Assembly (NCBI GenBank): GCA_009908915.1 | Contig: JAAAOJ010000048.1 | Coordinates: 1-64,000 of the forward strand | Direction of reading: 5' to 3' | Length of the DNA stretch: 64,000 nucleotides | Origin: Planctomycetota bacterium | GTDB taxonomy: Bacteria; Planctomycetota; Phycisphaerae; SM23-33 | Shown here: piece after piece, positions 52,997 to 61,042 of the stretch | How positions within the stretch are numbered: the stretch's first letter is position 1 | How the letters are laid out: each line of letters starts with the position of its first letter | Made by a program: the position numbers and the translations under genes | The notes under the pieces: model-generated | Databases searched by the model: none | What the model saw: the letters and a program-made list of their open reading frames with translations, nothing else | Told to the model about the DNA's origin: nothing

Positions 52997-53112
52997 ACCA
53001 GTTTTGACGGCGAATGGGCATAGACGTATTCGACGCCGGTTGCTAGAATGACCATTCAAGCAAGCAAGAAGGATGGTTTGTCAGCGGCAGGCGCCTGCCT
53101 CAAGGAAAGCGT

Positions 53113-54087
53113 ATGAGCGATTCTGTAATCAGTACGCAAGGCGAGGCCGCCGGTCCCACTTGCGAACGTGTAGCCTGTGCGGGGTTTACCGACGCCGTTC
53201 GGATGACCAACGGCACGGTCGAGTTGATCGTCGTTCCGTCGATTCAGCGGATCTTTCACTATGGCTACATTGGCGGGCCGAACATGCTGTGGGATAATAG
53301 CGAGGCGGCCCGGCAGGCCCCCGTGCGCGCGTGGAAAAATTGGGGCGGCGACAAGGTCTGGCCGTGGCCGCACCAGCGATGGGAGCAGTGGATCGGGCGG
53401 ATGTTTCCTCCGCCGCCCGGCGTCGAGCGGGCCGGCGAGGTCGACGTGCTTGCCGGCGGGGCCGTTCGCCTGACCGGACCCATCGACAAGGCCATGGGGC
53501 TGCGCGTGGTTCGTGAGATTCGACTGGCCGAGACGGGCACCCGCGCTGTCATCATCAACACGCTGGAGAAGGTGAAGGGCGAACCCATGGACTGCGGCGT
53601 GTGGACCATCAGCCAGGTCTCCGACCGCGACGAGGTCTATTGCCTGCTGCCGGAGGGCCAGGACGAGCCGTTCATCAAGCCGTTCGACAACGGTGGGTGG
53701 GCGAGGGAATGCCTGGCCGGTCGGGTTGCCCATCTGTGCCGGCCTGCCAAAGACGGTGGAAAGGTCGGCGTAGACGGCTGCGGCCTGGCGGTGGTGGACG
53801 GCGACTTGGCAATGCTTCAATGGCCGATCAGCGACAGCGGCGACGTCAAGAAGATCATCCGGGGCGAACGCGTTCAGTTCTACGCGCACGGGCGCGGCAC
53901 GGCGGGCGTGCCCGACCCGGCGGCGTACCTTGAACTGGAATTCAGCTCGCAGATCCAGCGTCTCGAGCCGGGCATGTCGGCGAGCATGACCGTCGCCTGG
54001 GCGCTGCGACCGGTGACCGAGGACGACCCGGCCGCCGTGGCCGCGATGCTCGACGCGTGGATGCCAGATGCCGTCGACCGGGGATAG
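53113..54087 (+). CDS. DUF4380 family protein
   Basis: A 324-residue beta-rich protein of the DUF4380 family, which has a galactose-mutarotase-like fold. Visible landmarks are MTNGTVELIVVPSIQRIFHY followed by GGPNMLW near the N-terminus and KNWGGDKVWPWPHQRW. There is no signal peptide. Members probably bind a carbohydrate, but no reaction is established. CAAGGAAAGCGT precedes ATG 53113. It diverges from the ccs1-ccsA operon, with only 116 bp between the two starts. Confidence 0.82.
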   Translation: MSDSVISTQGEAAGPTCERVACAGFTDAVRMTNGTVELIVVPSIQRIFHYGYIGGPNMLWDNSEAARQAPVRAWKNWGGDKVWPWPHQRWEQWIGRMFPPPPGVERAGEVDVLAGGAVRLTGPIDKAMGLRVVREIRLAETGTRAVIINTLEKVKGEPMDCGVWTISQVSDRDEVYCLLPEGQDEPFIKPFDNGGWARECLAGRVAHLCRPAKDGGKVGVDGCGLAVVDGDLAMLQWPISDSGDVKKIIRGERVQFYAHGRGTAGVPDPAAYLELEFSSQIQRLEPGMSASMTVAWALRPVTEDDPAAVAAMLDAWMPDAVDRG

Positions 54088-54480
54088 GAACCGGCGCGTC
54101 CCGAAGGGCTTGAGAGCAATAGCCGTGGGCGCACTTCTCTCGCCATAGCCGTGGCGACGGCGCAAGCCCGCGCAAGAGGATCCCCAAAGTAGAAGCTCCG
54201 CAGGGGCGAGACCTCCTCATCTGTGTCGCCTCTCCGGGTCTGACGCTCAATATGGCCATCTTCTCCCCGGCTCGCGCCGGCGGCTGCTCTTGTGTCGGGC
54301 CTTCGGCCCTCGGCAGTCCGTTTAGAATCCGTTTAGAAACAGACCGCGTCGCGAGGTCAGCGTTCTTCGTATGAAAGGAATGCGAACGGTCCCGACGAGG
54401 TCGAGGCATTGTTTGCATGAAGGGGCTGTCAGGCCGTCTCCCGCCGCCGAGAACGTCATCCACGCTATGGAAGCATGCAC
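54088..54480. other. Intergenic region with repeats
   Basis: No gene is supported. The first 150 bp contain imperfect GC-rich hairpins (GCCATAGCCGTGGC). Repeat copy G follows at 54314-54420. A long minus-strand frame covers the region, but it has low-complexity Arg/Pro composition and no ribosome-binding site. Confidence 0.5.
54314..54420. repeat. Dispersed inverted-end repeat, family 1, copy G
   Basis: CAGTCCGTTTAGAATCCGTT, with the end motif doubled, is followed by the GACCGCGTCGCGAGGTC block. That is the reverse complement of the right part of full-length copies. GAGGTCGAGGCATTGTTTGC resembles the AAAATGCCTCGGCCTC block in inverted form. The order suggests a rearranged copy. Confidence 0.6.
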
Positions 54481-54521
54481 GAGAAAACACACGGCGGCCC
54501 GGGTCAGCGAGCCGCCGCGTC
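54481..54521 (-). terminator. Intrinsic terminator of the pyruvate:ferredoxin oxidoreductase gene
   Basis: On the minus strand CGCGGCGGC and GCCGCCGTG form a stem, followed by TGTTTTCTC. It begins 23 nt after the oxidoreductase stop codon. Confidence 0.7.
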
Positions 54522-54543
54522 GTCATTCACTTGTGGTTGCGAT

Positions 54544-57500
54544 TTACTCGGCCGGGACCTCGACGGTCTCTGTCGGGGTGTAACGCATCTCGGCCATCTG
54601 CTTGTAGAGGTTCCAGCGATCCTCAACGTCGCCCGTGGCCTTCTGGAGAAGATCCTTGGCCTGCTCGGGCTTCGTAGCCGTGAGCATCTTCCATCGGTTC
54701 TCGTTGTAGGCGTAGTCCTGAAAACTGACGCGAGGGTCCTTGCTGTCGAGCTGCAGGGGGTTCTTGCCGTCCTCGACCAGCCGCGGATCGAAGCGATACA
54801 GCGGCCAGAAGCCGCACTGTACCGCAGCCTTCTGCTGGTCGAAGCCGGCCGTCATGTTAATGCCATGCGCGATGCAGTGACTGTAGGCGATGACCAGCGA
54901 GCAGCCGGGGTAGCTGTCGGCTTCCACGAGGGCCTTGACCGCCTGGTTGGGGTTGGCGCCCATGGCGATCTGGGCCACGTAGATGTTGCCGTAGGTCATG
55001 GCGATCATGCCCAGGTCCTTTTTGGGATCCGGCTTGCCTGCAGCGGCGAACTTCGCCACCGCACCGCGCGGGGTAGCCTTGGAGCACTGCCCGCCGGTGT
55101 TGGAGTAGACCATCGTGTCCAGCACCATGACGTTCATGTTGCGGGTGCTGGCCAAGACGTGGTCGAGACCGCCGTAGCCGATGTCATAGGCCCAACCATC
55201 GCCACCCAGAGCCCAGACGCTCTTGTGTACCAGGCTGTCGATAACGCTGTGGCAGTGCTTGGCCTTGGCGTCGCTGTCGGCAACGGCCAGCAGCTTCTCC
55301 TTGGCCCGGTCGATGCGCTGCCGCTGGGCGGCGATCGCCTTCTCTTCGGGCTGGTTGGCGTTTTCGAGAATCTCCCCGGCCACCTCGGCGCCGATGGTCT
55401 CCTTGCAGGCGTTGACCAGTTCGCGGGCGTATTCGATCCGCTTGTCCAGCGTCAGGCGGAAGCCGTAGCTGAACTCCGCGTTGTCCTCGAAGAGGCTGTT
55501 GTTCCAGGCCGGGCCGCGTCCGTCGCCGTTGACGGTATAGGGCGTGGTCGGCAGATTGCCGCCGTAAATGCTCGAGCAGCCCGTGGCATTGCCGATCATC
55601 AGGCGGTCGCCGAAAAGCTGGGTCATCAGCTTGACGTAGGGCGTCTCGCCGCAGCCGGCACAGGCGCCGGAGTATTCGAACAGCGGCCGGCAGAGCTGGC
55701 TGCCCTTGACACTGGCGAGGTTGAGTTCGCCGCGATCGTACTCGGGCAGCGAGAGGAAGAACTCGTAGTTGGCGTTCTCCCGCTCGCGGATCGGCGGCTG
55801 CGGGACCATGTTGATGGCCTTCCTGGCCGGCTCGATCTTGTTTTTGGCCGGGCAGACATGCACGCAGGCGCCACAGCCGGTGCAGTCTTCCGGGGCGACC
55901 TGAATGGTCGCCTTTTTGCCCTCATAGGCCTTCGTTTTGGCCTCGGCCGACTTGAAGCCCTCGGGCGCGCTGTCGAGGCAACTCGGCTCGTAGATCTTCA
56001 GGCGAATCGCCGCGTGCGGGCAGGACAGCGAGCACTGGCCGCACTGGATGCAGGTGTCGGGATCCCACTCGGGAATCTCCAGCGCGACATTGCGCTTCTC
56101 CCACTGCGTGGTTCCTGTCGGCCACGTGCCGTCCGCGGGCATCTTGCTGACGGGGATGTCGTCGCCCCGGCCGGCCATGATCGTCGCCGTGACGGTCTTG
56201 ACGAACTCGGGGGCCTTGTCAGAGACAACGGGGGGCATGTCCATGGTGCTGGTGGCCTCGGCAGGCACGTCGATGTCCTTCAGGCCGCTGAGTGCCTGGT
56301 CCACCGCGTTGTAGTTCTTCTGGACGATTTCCTCGCCCTTCTTACCGTAGGTCTTCTTGATGGCTTCCTTGATCTTGGCGATGGCCTCGTCCTTCGGCAG
56401 CACACCGGAGAGGGCGAAGAAGCAGGTCTGCATGATCGTGTTGATCCGTGCGCCCATGCCGGTGGCCTTGGCGACCTCGTAGGCGTTGATGGCGTGGAAC
56501 TTCAGCTTCTTGTCGATGATCTGTTCCTGGACCTTGCGGGGCAGGGCGTCCCAGACGTCGGCCGGATCCACGGGGCAGTTCAGCAGGAACGTGGCGCCTT
56601 CGACAGCATTCTTGAGCATGTCGTACTTCTCAAGGAAGCTGAACTGGTGGCAGGCCACGAAGTTGGCGTGGTTGATCAGGAAGGTCGAGCGGATGGGCTT
56701 GGGCCCGAACCGCAGGTGGCTGACCGTAATGGCGCCGGCCTTCTTCGAGTCGTAAACGAAGTAACCTTGGGCGTAGTTGTCGGTTTCCTCGCCGATGATC
56801 TTGATGGAGTTCTTGTTCGCGCCAACCGTGCCGTCGCTGCCCAGGCCGTAGAACATGGCCCGGATGACGTCGTCGCTTTCGATGTTCCAGGAGGCGTCCC
56901 AGTCGAGGCTGGTCTTGGTTACGTCGTCGTGAATGCCGACCGTGAAGTGGTTCTTCGGGGCGTCGGCATTGAGGTTGTCCAGGACGGCCTTGACCATCGC
57001 CGGCGTGAATTCCTTGCTCGACAAACCGTAGCGGCCGCCGACGATCTTGACCGGTCGTTCGGCTTCGTTGAAGGCGTTGACCACGTCGAGGTAAAGCGGT
57101 TCGCCGGCCGAGCCGGGTTCCTTCTGGCGGTCCAGGACAGCGACCTTCTTTGCGCTGTCGGGGATGGCGGCCAGCAGGTGCTCGTTGCTGAACGGCCGAT
57201 AGAGGCGGACCTTGACGAGGCCGACCGTCTCGCCCTGGCCGGCGAGGTGCTCGACGGTTTCGTGGGCGGTTTCGGCGCCGGAGCCCATCATGACGATGAC
57301 CTTCTCGGCGTCGTCGGCGCCGACGTAGTCAAAGAGATTGTACTCGCGACCGACAACGTTGGCGAACCGGTCCATGCATCTCTGGACAATGGCGGGGGCG
57401 TCGACGTAGTAGGGATTGACGCTTTCGCGGCCCTGGAAGTAGACATCGGGGTTCTGGCTGGTACCGCGGAGGACGGGCTTGTCGGGCGTCAGGCCCCGGC

Positions 57501-58113
57501 TGCGGTGGGCGAGGACGGCGTCGTCGTCGATCATCTCGCGGCAGTCGTCGTCGGTGATTTCCTCGACCTTGACCACTTCGTGGCTCGTGCGGAAGCCGTC
57601 GAAGAAGTGGATAAAGGGCAGGCGCGTCTCGATCGCGGCGGCCGAGCCGATGAGAGCGAGGTCCATGGCTTCCTGGACGCTGTTGGAACTGAGCAGGCCC
57701 ACGCCGGCCTGTCGGGTGGCCATCACGTCAGAGTGGTCGCCGAAGATCGACAGCGCCTGGCAGGCCAGTGACCGCGCTGAGACGTGGAAGCACGTGCCGG
57801 TCAGCTCACCGGCGAGCTTGTACAGCGTGGGGATCATCAGCAAGAGGCCCTGGCTGGCCGTGAAGGTCGTCGTGAGGCTGCCGGTCTGCAACGAGCCGTG
57901 GACGGCCGCGGCGGCGCCACCTTCGGCCTGCATCTCGGCGACCATCGGGATCGTGCCCCAGATGTTGGTCTTGCCGGCGGCCGACCATGCGTCGGCGTGC
58001 TCGCCCATCGGGCTGGAGGGTGTGATGGGGTAGATCGCAATGACTTCATTGATCTTGTGTGCTACGTGGGCGACGGCCTGGTTGCCATCCATCATCGTGA
58101 TAGAACGTGCCAT
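54544..58113 (-). CDS. nifJ: Pyruvate:ferredoxin (flavodoxin) oxidoreductase
   Basis: Converts pyruvate and CoA to acetyl-CoA and CO2, passing electrons to ferredoxin or flavodoxin; oxygen-sensitive, typical of anaerobes. The 1189-residue single-chain enzyme has the fused gamma-alpha-delta-beta order. It starts with the TPP/pyrimidine domain (YPITPSSPMGEHADAWSA). A CoA-binding region follows. Next are two [4Fe-4S] motifs (CIQCGQCSLSCPHAA and CTGCGACVHVCPA at about residues 690-755). The C-terminal TPP phosphate domain contains GCAGCGETPYVKLM (written FEYSGACAGCGETPYV) and GDGWAYDIGYGG. ATAGGAACAACAGACCC precedes the ATG. The flavodoxin-like gene at 46.9 kb is a possible electron acceptor. No regulatory gene is adjacent. 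Confidence 0.97.
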   Translation of the reverse strand: MARSITMMDGNQAVAHVAHKINEVIAIYPITPSSPMGEHADAWSAAGKTNIWGTIPMVAEMQAEGGAAAAVHGSLQTGSLTTTFTASQGLLLMIPTLYKLAGELTGTCFHVSARSLACQALSIFGDHSDVMATRQAGVGLLSSNSVQEAMDLALIGSAAAIETRLPFIHFFDGFRTSHEVVKVEEITDDDCREMIDDDAVLAHRSRGLTPDKPVLRGTSQNPDVYFQGRESVNPYYVDAPAIVQRCMDRFANVVGREYNLFDYVGADDAEKVIVMMGSGAETAHETVEHLAGQGETVGLVKVRLYRPFSNEHLLAAIPDSAKKVAVLDRQKEPGSAGEPLYLDVVNAFNEAERPVKIVGGRYGLSSKEFTPAMVKAVLDNLNADAPKNHFTVGIHDDVTKTSLDWDASWNIESDDVIRAMFYGLGSDGTVGANKNSIKIIGEETDNYAQGYFVYDSKKAGAITVSHLRFGPKPIRSTFLINHANFVACHQFSFLEKYDMLKNAVEGATFLLNCPVDPADVWDALPRKVQEQIIDKKLKFHAINAYEVAKATGMGARINTIMQTCFFALSGVLPKDEAIAKIKEAIKKTYGKKGEEIVQKNYNAVDQALSGLKDIDVPAEATSTMDMPPVVSDKAPEFVKTVTATIMAGRGDDIPVSKMPADGTWPTGTTQWEKRNVALEIPEWDPDTCIQCGQCSLSCPHAAIRLKIYEPSCLDSAPEGFKSAEAKTKAYEGKKATIQVAPEDCTGCGACVHVCPAKNKIEPARKAINMVPQPPIRERENANYEFFLSLPEYDRGELNLASVKGSQLCRPLFEYSGACAGCGETPYVKLMTQLFGDRLMIGNATGCSSIYGGNLPTTPYTVNGDGRGPAWNNSLFEDNAEFSYGFRLTLDKRIEYARELVNACKETIGAEVAGEILENANQPEEKAIAAQRQRIDRAKEKLLAVADSDAKAKHCHSVIDSLVHKSVWALGGDGWAYDIGYGGLDHVLASTRNMNVMVLDTMVYSNTGGQCSKATPRGAVAKFAAAGKPDPKKDLGMIAMTYGNIYVAQIAMGANPNQAVKALVEADSYPGCSLVIAYSHCIAHGINMTAGFDQQKAAVQCGFWPLYRFDPRLVEDGKNPLQLDSKDPRVSFQDYAYNENRWKMLTATKPEQAKDLLQKATGDVEDRWNLYKQMAEMRYTPTETVEVPAE

Positions 58114-58420
58114 GGGTCTGTTGTTCCTATTGCGTTGTCAGGGTGTAAATGGGGGTTGTGGAGCCGGCGAGGGTAGCCGACGGCACCATCCGGTGCAGGG
58201 GTCGCCTCTCACCGGGTTACGGAACGGGCATTGTGCCGATTTCCGCCGCGTAATGCAAACGGTTTTCCGGGAAGAGCAGATTGGCCTCGTGAGCGGCAGC
58301 GGCAGATCTATCTCGGCTGGGCCGGGGCAGGGCGGAGAGGCGGTCCCGGAGCCTTGTTTGCGAGTCATCCATGGGGTGTGCGGGGAATTACCCATTTTCA
58401 TAAATGGCTCGAAAACGGGG

Positions 58421-58448
58421 TTGACGGGCCACGGATTCGGGATATATT
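58421..58448 (+). promoter_or_regulatory. Candidate promoter of the PEP-CTERM mini-protein gene
   Basis: TTGACG (58421-58426), a 16-nt spacer and TATATT (58443-58448) fit a sigma-70 type promoter. Transcription would give a leader of about 170 nt that contains the hairpin GAAGCT-ATGGAA-AGCTTC. The rest of 58114-58420 contains nothing recognised. Confidence 0.5.
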
Positions 58449-58624
58449 CATAAGTGTTCGACAGTGCTATGCTCTGCTCAAACTTGCTCGGCACTCGAAA
58501 GCTTTTCTGGGAATTGTAGTGTGTGAAGCTATGGAAAGCTTCAGTGTGTTAGCTCAGCCCTGACGGCGGCGTGCTCACGGATTTTGTCGCCCCGGGGACG
58601 ACTGCTCACAAGAGGAAAGAGGAG

Positions 58625-58843
58625 ATGAAAACGTTTGTACTACTGTCAGTAATGGCCTTACTGGGACTGCTCATCTCGGTAGCGACGGCCGCTCCGACAG
58701 ACGCTCCTGCCACCACCAGTCTCGACGCTACGGGTCCGGCGCCTGCCATGGCGACCATCATGCCCGAGCCCTGCACCGCCGGCCTGCTCAGCCTCGGTGC
58801 CGTGGCGATCGGCGTCCGTCGCGTGCGACGCAAGGTGGTCTGA
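58625..58843 (+). CDS. PEP-CTERM mini-protein (72 residues)
   Basis: The whole gene is a signal peptide, a short Pro/Ala/Thr-rich linker and a PEP-CTERM sorting signal. The signal is MKTFVLLSVMALLGLLISVA. The linker is TAAPTDAPATTSLDATGPAP. The sorting signal is MPEPCTAGLLSLGAVAIGVR followed by RVRRKVV. PEP-CTERM proteins are exported, then cut and transferred by an exosortase to an exopolysaccharide-associated location. Here fewer than 30 residues remain between the two sorting signals. That is unusually small for a cargo; it may be a structural or glycosylated linker peptide. GAGGAAAGAGGAG before ATG 58625 is a very strong ribosome-binding site, with a promoter upstream and a terminator downstream, so the gene is likely well expressed. 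Confidence 0.75.
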   Translation: MKTFVLLSVMALLGLLISVATAAPTDAPATTSLDATGPAPAMATIMPEPCTAGLLSLGAVAIGVRRVRRKVV

Positions 58844-58926
58844 TCGGACTGTTCCGCTCTGCTCGTTCGAATGACGAGTGATGGGAAATTGCTCTTCGCC
58901 TTGGAACTGAAGAATGGCATCGGATG

Positions 58927-58970
58927 TGTCGCGACGGAAAGAAAGAGCCGTCGCGGCAGTTTGTTCTACA
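58927..58970 (+). terminator. Intrinsic terminator of the PEP-CTERM gene
   Basis: TGTCGCGACGG and CCGTCGCGGCA pair over 11 bp (one G-U) with a 10-nt purine loop and are followed by GTTTGTTCT. It lies 84 nt beyond the stop codon. Confidence 0.65.
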
Positions 58971-58994
58971 CTGCCGATGTCGGTGCAACGAAGT

Positions 58995-59030
58995 GACGGG
59001 CGTTGTGGTCAACCGACCGCAACGCCCGTT
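58995..59030. other. Exceptionally stable 16-bp hairpin
   Basis: GACGGGCGTTGTGGTC and GACCGCAACGCCCGTT form a 16-bp stem with one G-U pair, one terminal mismatch and an AACC loop. No T-tract follows. It could be part of a small RNA or a recombination site. The remaining parts of 58844-59544, apart from the terminator and the family 2 repeat, contain nothing recognised. Confidence 0.45.
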
Positions 59031-59321
59031 GTACATCCGGCAGGGCGGAATGCCGAGATGCCTCATCGTCTGACAAGACATCGGCGTCAACGTGCTCCGC
59101 GCCGTCGGTATCACGTTGACATCCAGGCGCGGAGGGGCGCGAATGACATATCCGATTCATGTCTGAGCGCCGGAGCATGTGCTCGGCCGCGTCAAGATGC
59201 AGCCCAGCCGTACCGATGGCATCCCGCCGCGAGATCTGTACGGTGCAATGCCGTACTCAATCTGAATCATACCATGTCGCCATGTTGTCAAAATTTCAGA
59301 ACCCGGCACATGCCAATCATT

Positions 59322-59442
59322 GGCGCCTCCCTCAGAACTCCGGGGCCGTACCCCTCAACTCCATTTTTGTAACGTAACGTCTTCGTTTGCGTTACAGGAA
59401 GGTTCTGCTCTTCCGGCCATCTGACTTTTGAGAGGGGGGTGC
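59322..59442. repeat. 120-bp inverted-end repeat, family 2, copy 1 (diverged)
   Basis: It begins GGCGCCTCCCTCAGAA and ends TTTTGAGAGGGGGGTGC. The interior GTAACGTAACGTCTTCGTTT followed by GCGTTAC aligns with the copy at 62271-62390 at the same spacing. The termini are less perfect than in the second copy, so this one appears older. Confidence 0.75.
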
Positions 59443-59544
59443 TATGTCTGCCTGTGTTGCAGATGCGGGGCCACCTGGCCTTCGTCGCGCCGCGACGCCA
59501 AAGCGGCTTGTCGGATGCGGGCCGGCTCGTCATAATGGGCCATC

Positions 59545-60690
59545 ATGGCCAGAGAGCGACTCTTTCTGGGACTTGCCAGCGGCCCGGCTGCCGACGGCGT
59601 CGACGCGGCCCTGGTTCGCGTGCGCGGCGAACGGGAGGCGATGGCCGTCGAGCAGGTGGGCGAGTTGCACCGGATGTTGCCCGAGGGCGAGCGGTCGCGC
59701 CTTCGGGCGTTCCTGGGCGGCCATGCCGAGCCGCCGTCGGTCCTGGCCGAGCTCGACCGCGACCTGGCGATCGCAGCGGCCGCCACGGGCGATGCGCTTC
59801 TGCGCGAACTTGGCGGCAAGGCCGGAGACGTCCAGGCGGTGGGGTGGTCCGGCCAGACGATCGCGCTGCAGGCGCCGGACGTGTCGAACCATCTGGGCGG
59901 CTGCCTGACCATCGGCTCGCCGTCGGTCGTGGCCGAGCGGCTGGGTCGGCCGGTCGCCTCGGGTTTCGTCGCGAGCGACCTGGCGGCGGGCGGCTGCGGT
60001 GGGCCGGTCGAGGCCTGGTGCGACTGGCTGCTGTTCCGGGACGAACGCCTCAGCCGCGTGGTCCTGCACCTTGGCGGCATTCTGGGGTTGACCTTCATCC
60101 CGGCCGACGCCGATCCGCTGGACGTTCGGGCCTGGGACGTTGGGCCGGGCACGATCCTCCTGGACGCGATGGCCCACAAGTTCCACCATCGCATGCACGA
60201 CACTGACGGCAGCTTCGCCGCGGGCGGACGCGTCTGCCCGTCGCTGCTGAACGAACTGCAGGCCCACGCGTATTTCCAGGTCGAGCCGCCCAAACGCACC
60301 TGCCCCGCCGAGTGGGGCAAAACCTATCTCTGGAGGCTGATGCAGATGGCCGGCAATCACAAGACCGACGAGGCCGGCATCATTGCCACGGCTACCGAGC
60401 TCGTCGCCGACTCGGCCGCCCGGGCCGTCGCCGGCCTGACCGAACGCCCGCACGAGGTCATCCTCACCGGCGGCGGGACCCTGAATATCCACCTCGCGGG
60501 GCGCATCCGCAAGAAGGTCAGCCCATCCAGCACGTACACCATCGAGCGTTACGGCTACGGCCTCCGCGCGAAGCAGGCCGTTTGCATGGCCGTCCTCGCC
60601 GCGGCCCGTCTCGACGCCTTCCCCGCCCATTCACCGCCAGCCACCGGTGCCACGTCCAAGGCCGTCCTCGGCAGCATCACTCGACCGTAA
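59545..60690 (+). CDS. anmK: AnmK-like anhydro-N-acetylmuramate kinase, divergent
   Basis: A 381-residue kinase of the AnmK fold. The usual enzyme phosphorylates and opens 1,6-anhydro-MurNAc during peptidoglycan recycling. GFVASDLAAGGCGGPVEAWC corresponds to the family's DxAAGGQGAPL loop with the catalytic Asp. VLHLGGILGLTF corresponds to NLGGIAN and VILTGGGTLNIHL to the late ATP-binding motif. The N-terminal GTSxDGVD phosphate loop has become GLASGPAADGVDAAL, which lacks the Thr-Ser. GPGN is replaced by GPGT. Activity on the standard substrate is therefore uncertain. ATG 59545 has no good ribosome-binding site. Confidence 0.8.
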   Translation: MARERLFLGLASGPAADGVDAALVRVRGEREAMAVEQVGELHRMLPEGERSRLRAFLGGHAEPPSVLAELDRDLAIAAAATGDALLRELGGKAGDVQAVGWSGQTIALQAPDVSNHLGGCLTIGSPSVVAERLGRPVASGFVASDLAAGGCGGPVEAWCDWLLFRDERLSRVVLHLGGILGLTFIPADADPLDVRAWDVGPGTILLDAMAHKFHHRMHDTDGSFAAGGRVCPSLLNELQAHAYFQVEPPKRTCPAEWGKTYLWRLMQMAGNHKTDEAGIIATATELVADSAARAVAGLTERPHEVILTGGGTLNIHLAGRIRKKVSPSSTYTIERYGYGLRAKQAVCMAVLAAARLDAFPAHSPPATGATSKAVLGSITRP

Positions 60691-60733
60691 CACACTGGGG
60701 GCCAAACCATTCCGCGTGCAGAATAATGTAGAA

Positions 60734-60886
60734 GGGCGAGCAACTTGTTGCTCGCGGAATCTTCGACGTTCTCATTGGCCCCGCCTTACCAGGTTTAATA
60801 TTGCTGTTCCCCGCACCTGCTATCCGCAGCGGATGCGCCCTCTGGCCATAGACCAACACTCCCGCGAGCAACAAGTTGCTCGCCCT
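60734..60886. repeat. Long inverted repeat with GCGAGCAACTTGTTGCTCGC ends, family 4
   Basis: GGGCGAGCAACTTGTTGCTC (from 60734) and its exact inverse ending at 60886 flank about 105 bp. Each arm is itself a palindrome, so both single-arm hairpins and one long stem are possible. The unit looks like a small cruciform-type repeat element in the anmK-top6A gap (60691-61042), where no gene is visible. Confidence 0.65.
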
Positions 60887-60971
60887 ACGACTGAATGGAT
60901 GGGGCCGATGGACCTGCCGGGAATCGGCCATTGCGACAATGAGGTGTGGTGATCCCCCCTTCGCAGGAAAT

Positions 60972-60993
60972 GGTGCGTAACACGTTACGCACC
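60972..60993. repeat. Palindromic repeat GGTGCGTAAC...GTTACGCACC, copy 2
   Basis: GGTGCGTAACACGTTACGCA followed by CC is a perfect 10-bp-arm palindrome and corresponds to the copy at 1834-1855 after purB. Confidence 0.65.
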
Positions 60994-61042
60994 CTACAAG
61001 TCACCCACTGTCCCATGGCCCTTTGCCCTCTGCCCTATCTTC

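Noticed and set aside
53942..54526. 194-residue minus-strand frame after the DUF4380 gene
   Set aside because: It overlaps the DUF4380 gene end and repeat copy G, and is Arg/Pro-rich with no motif.
58449..58624. Riboswitch (for example cyclic di-GMP) in the leader of the PEP-CTERM gene
   Set aside because: The leader forms small hairpins but lacks the conserved GEMM core and tetraloop-receptor sequences.
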